Positions 4,134 through 8,413 of a DNA stretch of 8,413 nucleotides are shown here, one piece after another (the stretch's first letter is position 1; every line of letters begins with the position of its first letter). Under the pieces are notes generated by a model, which worked only from the letters and a program-made list of their open reading frames with translations, was not told the origin of the DNA and made no database searches. The position numbers and the translations under genes were made by a program. Origin of the DNA: Dehalococcoidia bacterium (GTDB lineage Bacteria; Chloroflexota; Dehalococcoidia; JACPQF01); NCBI GenBank assembly GCA_030650265.1, contig JAUSEJ010000703.1, positions 1-8,413 on the forward strand, written 5' to 3'.

Positions 4134-6071
4134 TTGCCGACTCTGTTGATCGCTCTGGAAGATCTATCCATGGTTACCGAAGGCGTTGACCTGTCAAATG
4201 TGCCTGAGAGCCAGATAGCCGCTCAAGTGCGCAAGGGTTTCGGATTCCTTTCCCCTCATGTGGAAGTGACCGTAGACAATGGAGTCGTCACGATTACTCT
4301 GCCGGATGAAAAGCTGGCCAAGTTAGAAGAGGCGACAAGGCTATATGACCGAGCAATCAAACACGCGCAAAAGAAAGACTACGAGAGAGCAATCCGCCTT
4401 CTGCGTCTCGTACTGGACAGTCTGCCGTTGCACACGGACGCCCGAAGGAACATGGCAATGTCCTATCTTGAAACCGGAGACATAGGATCGGCAAAGAAGC
4501 ATCTGAACGAAGTCCTGATGCTTGACCCGAAGGATGCCTGGAGTTGGGTTCTGCTAGGCAACATCTACAACAAGCAAGGGCAGGACCTCACCAAAGCCGA
4601 ACGGATGTATGAGCGAGCCTACGCGCTCAAGTCTGATGATCTATTTCTTCTGGCAAGTTACGGCGGCTTGATGGCCAAGAAAGGGAATCTGGCTAAGGCC
4701 CGTGAGTTGTTTGAACAAGCGATCAGAGTAGACCAGGCCTACCCGAATCCGTACGTTGGATTGGCTCTCCTAAACAGGGACGACGATCGCCCAGATCTCG
4801 CGTTGGTGGCGCTTCAGAGCCTTTTCCGCCAGACGGTGTGTCAGGATCCACGCTCTGCCCCTGTCTATCAGCAGGCGCGGGCACTATGTCTTGATGTCAA
4901 TCAGAGAATCATCGAGAAGACCTACGATTCGATGATGAAGACGATTGACGAAAGAATGGCACAGGTCAAGCTTGAAACCGGGTTTGGCGTTCAGCTGGTT
5001 GAGGACAACAAACTCGACGTTCTGGCTATCAGTGAAATGGCTTGGAGGCATGGGCTCCCGCAGCACCGAATAAGATACAAGAGCAAGACTCGATTAGTCG
5101 TCCCCCATCTGCTAGCGCATGAGTTAGAGCATATTAGCCTGGAACACGAGGCTAGAGCGCTGGGTCAAAACAGGACTTTCACCACCAGCTCTCGCACAAG
5201 GGAGATAGCGCTTCGAGCGGTAGGAAACCACGCATTCAAGCTACGCCAGAAAGGCTATCCCGAGAAACTCATCGCGGACTATATGCGACAGGTTATTGAG
5301 GGAGTTTGTGGCAGAGTCTTCAACTGCCCCCTCGATATGATTGTCGAATATCGGCTCTACAACAACCATAAAGCTATTCGACCTGCTCAGTTTGTAAGTC
5401 TAAACCTCACGCATCAACAGGCTGTCCCTGAAGTGAAGAACAAGAACATCAGGGAGATGACTCCGCCCCACATCTACAGTGCAAGCCTGGCTCTGAACTC
5501 AGCCACCGCTTTATGTATCGACAGCTTCTTTGGTGGAGCGACTTCTTATGCCGATGACTATGCAAGTACCGACGCCTTTTCTTTGGGCAAGAAGTTATTC
5601 GCCGTGTGGCAGGAGTCATTGCCCGGGTTTCGACCCGGCGACGAATACGGTCTAATAGACGAATTCGCCCGGATCCTCAAGCTGGACGAATGGTACGAGT
5701 GGATTAGGGATCCAAGTGCAGACCGGCAGACTGTGACGAATGCGGAACTACTAAAGGCGAAAGAGCCTGCGGCGATCATGTACTGCCTCGGCGCCCTGGA
5801 ACGGCTTGAGAAGATGGACCGCGAAGATGTAAGGAAAGTGGCTAATGAGATTGCCCTCCGTGGGGCAGAGGGGATCGACTACTCCTCTTCAGCGAAGGAT
5901 TACTCACTTATGTCGCTGCCAGGGGAGACGTTCACTGGCCTGCAACTCCTCTGTCTGATGTATGTGGGTTTCAAGAAGACCGACCCTCTCCTTAATCTTG
6001 GCCTGGACTTGGGAGAACCTTATGAGCTGGCTCTAAAGCTACATCGAGGAAAGAGTGAAGAGATTGGCTGA
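4134..6071 (+). CDS. TPR protein with an HELEH zinc-metallopeptidase-like domain
   Basis: A 645-residue protein, apparently cytosolic: no signal peptide or membrane segment is evident. Residues 1-60 form a small unrecognised domain ending in VEVTVDNGVVTITLP. Residues about 66-204 are four tetratricopeptide repeats (for example DYERAIRLLRLVLDSLP, and GNLAKARELFEQAIRVDQAYP). HELEH at 329-333 in VPHLLAHELEHISLEHEA is a classical HExxH zinc site; a likely third ligand is E405 in the PLDMIVEYRLYN segment, which would make it a gluzincin-like peptidase. The last 230 residues are helical and unassigned. TPRs usually hold a protein partner or substrate, so a regulated protease or de-ampylase-like scaffold is possible, but no substrate is visible. 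The start is uncertain: TTG 4134 is preferred on ribosome-site and promoter grounds, ATG 4170 is possible, GTG 4056 would give 671 residues. Confidence 0.82.
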   Translation: MPTLLIALEDLSMVTEGVDLSNVPESQIAAQVRKGFGFLSPHVEVTVDNGVVTITLPDEKLAKLEEATRLYDRAIKHAQKKDYERAIRLLRLVLDSLPLHTDARRNMAMSYLETGDIGSAKKHLNEVLMLDPKDAWSWVLLGNIYNKQGQDLTKAERMYERAYALKSDDLFLLASYGGLMAKKGNLAKARELFEQAIRVDQAYPNPYVGLALLNRDDDRPDLALVALQSLFRQTVCQDPRSAPVYQQARALCLDVNQRIIEKTYDSMMKTIDERMAQVKLETGFGVQLVEDNKLDVLAISEMAWRHGLPQHRIRYKSKTRLVVPHLLAHELEHISLEHEARALGQNRTFTTSSRTREIALRAVGNHAFKLRQKGYPEKLIADYMRQVIEGVCGRVFNCPLDMIVEYRLYNNHKAIRPAQFVSLNLTHQQAVPEVKNKNIREMTPPHIYSASLALNSATALCIDSFFGGATSYADDYASTDAFSLGKKLFAVWQESLPGFRPGDEYGLIDEFARILKLDEWYEWIRDPSADRQTVTNAELLKAKEPAAIMYCLGALERLEKMDREDVRKVANEIALRGAEGIDYSSSAKDYSLMSLPGETFTGLQLLCLMYVGFKKTDPLLNLGLDLGEPYELALKLHRGKSEEIG

Positions 6072-6245
6072 GCCGGGCGTTTCGTTTGAATTGGTCATCG
6101 TTCACTGGCAGGTGCGGTGAGGGAGACTGAAAGCCATTACAACCGGCCTAATGTATGGCACAATCATAACCATCATGGCCGGGTAGCCCGTTGCGACAAC
6201 CGATCTGGCACATCCCCAAGCTACAAACGTTCCTGATTTCGTGTA
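6072..6245. other. Non-coding gap after the TPR-peptidase gene; nothing recognised
   Basis: Stops are frequent on the + strand. A hydrophobic 71-codon reverse frame (6317-6102) has no ribosome site and no recognisable family. A tiny CGGG-TAG-CCCG hairpin at 6180-6190 is the only symmetry noted. No terminator for the upstream gene could be identified. Confidence 0.4.
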
Positions 6246-6275
6246 TTGACACCCAACATTGGGATGGAGTATGCT
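6246..6275 (+). promoter_or_regulatory. Promoter with a palindromic spacer, upstream of the DUF4007 remnant
   Basis: A perfect -35 TTGACA (6246-6251), an 18-base spacer and TATGCT (6270-6275). The spacer opens with CCCAA-CA-TTGGG (6252-6263), a perfect inverted repeat abutting the -35, suited to a dimeric repressor. Transcription would start near 6283, about 83 bases before the ATG at 6366. Confidence 0.55.
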
Positions 6276-6365
6276 ACAGACGGTTGATGGATTGGCAGAA
6301 GCTGGGACACATCTCACGATTGGTCCATTAGCTGTTGCCAGAATTAACTATACGGAGTGGAGCAG

Positions 6366-6467
6366 ATGGAAGAAAGTCTGAGTTCCTCTGGGCACCAGTC
6401 GTTCCCATTCCGCAATACATGGCTTACTAAGGGCGTCAGCCGCTGCGCTCAAAACCCCTACCCCTAG
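6366..6467 (+). pseudogene. Truncated DUF4007 protein, N-terminal remnant
   Basis: A 33-codon frame, ATG 6366 to TAG 6465-6467, preceded by GGAG-type ribosome-site sequence (GGAGTGGAGC at 6354-6363). The peptide contains SSGHQSFPFRNTWLTKGV, which matches the opening signature of DUF4007 proteins (F-S-G-H-[EQ]-[ST]-F-x-x-R-x-x-W-L-x-K-[GA]-V). Intact members run to about 300 residues and continue with an 'LGVGKNMV' motif; neither is found after the stop in any + frame before 6536. Known association: DUF4007 genes sit beside PAPS-reductase-like and phosphorothioation (Dnd-related) genes. The 5' end with its promoter and ribosome site survives, while the body has been lost, probably by a deletion or rearrangement that also brought the convergent gene at 6537-8210 next to it. 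Confidence 0.65.
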
Positions 6468-6536
6468 CGTTGGTGGCTCCGATTGCACCTGGCAGTGGGC
6501 GGTTTGGCATTGATTAGGAAGAGTGCCGTTATCCTC

Positions 6537-8210
6537 TCAGGGCTGCCATCGTTCGCATCCACGCTGTGTTGCCGTAAACTCGACAGCGTCAGTGACGGAC
6601 CGAAAGGCCAGACTCTGCCAGTCATTGGGTAGGAGGCTAACCCCCGCAATCCGGCACACCTCGTAGTCGAAGCGAGATCTATGAGCAGATCGGAGCATTT
6701 CCCAGCAACCCAGTATTCGCTCCCGCCGCCTGTGCATAAGCTCGCGTGTCGGCAGCTTGTCGCGTTTTAAGTTGTTAGCTGGAGAGGATGCTGGCACCAG
6801 ATTCCATAGGTCGTTGTTGTGCCAAAGGGAGTAGGGGATAATATGGTCAACATCGAAGCCCTTGCTCAGCGAAACCCCACTCCACGTACATTCAGGAGCG
6901 CGAGAATCCGCGTATGTTCGTCTCGCGTCTGCCACGTCGCGCTCGGGAATGGCCACGGTCAGTAAAAGGTCGATAACCTCGCTCGGCCTTATCTCCTTTC
7001 TTGATATCTCGCTGGTTAACTCCGCCCATCGAAGGATCACCGCGTCCTGTATCCAGTGCCCGACGAGTGATAGCTCGCGCCATAGTGCAGCATTCATTCG
7101 TACTTCTCGGGTTGGTGCGTCATAGCTAAAAGGCCTGCCGGATTCGAGAGCACCACCTGCATATGTCACCGGTCCCCTGACTACAGTGTTCTGCAACTGA
7201 CGCAGCACACGTTCTAACTGACGTTTGGCGTTCTCTAGCAGCTTGCCTTTTCTGTAATCGAGCACGAAACTAGTAAGCCCTCCGAGGCCCTGATAGTGTT
7301 GGATTAGCTGCGATAGTGACGCCCGAAAGGCGACCGGCTGCTGGCAAATGGGCGTCTCTCCGCGGATCTGAGGAATGAACCTCGCTGACTCAAGAATTGG
7401 CCAATAGTAGTATAGCCATTTCTCGCAAACAATAGCTATGGGAATGCCAACAACTCCGTCGCTTACCCAGTGAGCTTGTTCAAACTCAGTCGTGGCTATC
7501 TCGCTCAATGCACGGAATAGCGCCAACTTGTAGGTTGCGGTCTTCCGGTCCCGGTTCAAGATACCCTCAATTTGATCCAGAGGGCGGGTGCCGCCAAGGT
7601 GTCGTGCCTGAAAAAGGAAGTTACGCCACGAGTATCCCTCGCGATTGAGGCTGTCGGCGGAGTCCCATCTGTCGATTAGGTGGAAACCGATCCTCTCGAA
7701 GAGTAATTGCAGGTAGTCTGGCGGCAATGGTGTGAATAGACGACCGTGCTCATCCCGATAGTCTTTGTTGAGGCCGGCTCGTTCGAGAGGTATGGATAGC
7801 AGAAGTCGACCGTTCTCCTTCAAGACATTTCTCATGGCGATAGCCGCGTCAAGTATCGCTGCGCGAGGTAGGTGCATCAGAACTCCGGAACAGAGAACTC
7901 CGTCAAAGTCTCCACCAAATGGTTGACCAAGCATGGGAAGTTCGCCAGGCTGAAGCCTCCCCGCCAATTTCGGATGATTCTGCAGTGCAACAGAACGGAG
8001 TTCGTCACCTGGTTCCACCCCGTAGACGTCACATTCCATTTCGAACAACAAGTCCATGTCCCTGCCCGAACCCGCGCCGATATCGAGGATTCGCATTCCT
8101 TCGCTGAACGCACGATGCAGGAACCCGGTCATCTCGGGACGGGCTCGTTCATACTGCTCTGCTATTCTGTTCGCAAAGTCTTTGTAATAACTCCGCGTCT
8201 GTTCATCCAT
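6537..8210 (-). CDS. Class I SAM methyltransferase fused to a Cas9-like HNH nuclease domain
   Basis: A 557-residue protein. Residues 1-200 are a UbiE-type Rossmann methyltransferase: motif I ILDIGAGSGRD (41-51), acidic residue of motif II in GVEPG (E66), and FDGVLCSGVLMHLP (102-115), then NVLKENGRLLLSIP. The N/DPPY motif of DNA amino-methyltransferases is absent. The centre (about 210-430) contains ILNRDRKTATYKLALFRAL (217-235), a conserved-looking segment I have seen in HNH proteins, plus helices. Residues 441-487 are HNH: CTWSGVSL, then DVDHIIPYS with D455/H456, N470 and N479/N480 in NNLKRDKLP, the H-N-N pattern of HNH_4/Cas9-type nucleases with all expected catalytic positions present. ATG 8210 has only a weak site (GAGAGA, 8 bases away). 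It is convergent with the DUF4007 remnant and divergent from the gene at 8310. Likely a defence nuclease with a modification or self-marking arm; the methylation substrate is unknown. Confidence 0.85.
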   Translation of the reverse strand: MDEQTRSYYKDFANRIAEQYERARPEMTGFLHRAFSEGMRILDIGAGSGRDMDLLFEMECDVYGVEPGDELRSVALQNHPKLAGRLQPGELPMLGQPFGGDFDGVLCSGVLMHLPRAAILDAAIAMRNVLKENGRLLLSIPLERAGLNKDYRDEHGRLFTPLPPDYLQLLFERIGFHLIDRWDSADSLNREGYSWRNFLFQARHLGGTRPLDQIEGILNRDRKTATYKLALFRALSEIATTEFEQAHWVSDGVVGIPIAIVCEKWLYYYWPILESARFIPQIRGETPICQQPVAFRASLSQLIQHYQGLGGLTSFVLDYRKGKLLENAKRQLERVLRQLQNTVVRGPVTYAGGALESGRPFSYDAPTREVRMNAALWRELSLVGHWIQDAVILRWAELTSEISRKEIRPSEVIDLLLTVAIPERDVADARRTYADSRAPECTWSGVSLSKGFDVDHIIPYSLWHNNDLWNLVPASSPANNLKRDKLPTRELMHRRRERILGCWEMLRSAHRSRFDYEVCRIAGVSLLPNDWQSLAFRSVTDAVEFTATQRGCERWQP

Positions 8211-8262
8211 TTGTAAAGTCTCTCGCCCGCAATTAGAGGAGCAACTACTCTGGCACCATCAC

Positions 8263-8292
8263 AGTTTACACCATTCAAAACAGGTTATACAA
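8263..8292 (-). promoter_or_regulatory. Candidate promoter of the methyltransferase-HNH gene
   Basis: On the reverse strand TTGTAT (8292-8287), an 18-base spacer and TAAACT (8268-8263), with a predicted start near 8256 and a leader of about 46 bases. Confidence 0.3.
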
Positions 8293-8293
8293 G
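8265..8293 (+). promoter_or_regulatory. Candidate promoter of the rightmost gene, overlapping the opposite promoter
   Basis: TTTACA (8265-8270, five of six to consensus), a 17-base spacer and TACAAG (8288-8293). It occupies the same bases as the reverse-strand candidate, so the two could be mutually exclusive. Confidence 0.3.
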
Positions 8294-8309
8294 CACTGAC
8301 CCAGGAGCC

Positions 8310-8413
8310 GTGGACTTTCGCCACTCGAACAATCCGCCGATCCTGCATCGCAAGGAGACCTTCGTCGCACGCGATTATCCTTGCCGCGAGAAGTTTGCGC
8401 TTCTCACAACCCA
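8310..8413 (+). CDS. Start of a gene with the PPILHRKE motif: phosphorothioation-associated methyltransferase-like (3'-truncated by the window)
   Basis: From GTG 8310 the frame is open to the window edge and gives VDFRHSNNPPILHRKETFV, then DYPCREKFALLT. The 'NPPILHRKETF...dhP.R..FA.LT' pattern is one I associate with the family annotated as DNA phosphorothioation-associated putative methyltransferase (TIGR04096-like); there it lies after roughly 100 residues, with the methyltransferase domain further downstream. Here no ATG precedes it: the frame is open back to 8217 but without a good start, and the upstream residues do not resemble the family. AGGAG (8303-8307) is only 2 bases from the GTG, too close for comfort. 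So this is either a short variant or a 5'-truncated gene. It is divergent from the methyltransferase-HNH gene. Confidence 0.45.
   Translation, partial: MDFRHSNNPPILHRKETFVARDYPCREKFALLTT

Noticed and set aside
6102..6317. A hydrophobic 71-codon reverse-strand frame
   Set aside because: No ribosome site or promoter, and it covers the TTGACA promoter region of the DUF4007 remnant; no family recognised.
6862..7125. An 87-codon + strand frame within the methyltransferase-HNH gene
   Set aside because: It is opposite the region encoding the HNH domain and has no features of its own.
1..8413. CRISPR arrays, tRNA or rRNA genes, and insertion sequences
   Set aside because: No regularly spaced repeats, no tRNA-like cloverleaf and no transposase frame or paired terminal repeats were seen on either strand.

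Overview
The window looks like an accessory (mobilome and defence) stretch of a bacterial chromosome of moderate to slightly high GC. There are no RNA genes, no CRISPR array and no intact transposase. Genes face both ways, several appear to start with TTG behind good Shine-Dalgarno sites, and broken genes lie beside intact ones. The density of toxin-antitoxin (TA) genes is typical of environmental bacteria such as Chloroflexota, Cyanobacteria or Nitrospirota, but the sequence alone does not fix the phylum.

Left part (1-1602, + strand): the last 51 codons of an unrecognised gene, a hairpin plus T-run that looks like its intrinsic terminator, then a complete radical-SAM enzyme (229-1602) with an unusual CX8CX2C cluster motif.

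TA cluster (about 1645-4030): three modules side by side. The first (+ strand) is an overlapping pair, a ribbon-helix-helix/DUF433-like antitoxin and a DUF5615 PIN-like toxin, with its own extended -10 promoter and a palindrome at the leader. The second (- strand) is an intact DUF1778 (TacA-like) antitoxin followed by the wreck of its GNAT toxin, which carries an internal deletion and a CAG-to-TAG-type nonsense codon. The third (- strand) is a complete vapBC pair (AbrB-fold antitoxin, PIN toxin) with a near-consensus promoter whose -10 lies in an AT palindrome.

Middle (4067-6071, + strand): a 645-residue TPR protein with an HELEH zinc-peptidase motif, transcribed divergently from vapBC.

Right part (6246-8413): a promoter and the first 33 codons of a truncated DUF4007 protein; a large reverse-strand gene fusing a class I SAM methyltransferase to a Cas9-like HNH nuclease domain (6537-8210); and, divergent from it, the beginning of a gene carrying a PPILHRKE motif that I associate with DNA phosphorothioation-linked putative methyltransferases. 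DUF4007 and that family are both linked to Dnd-like DNA sulfur modification, so the right part is most economically read as a partly eroded phosphorothioation-associated defence locus containing a little-described methyltransferase-HNH fusion. The family assignments are from memory of motifs and need profile searches.
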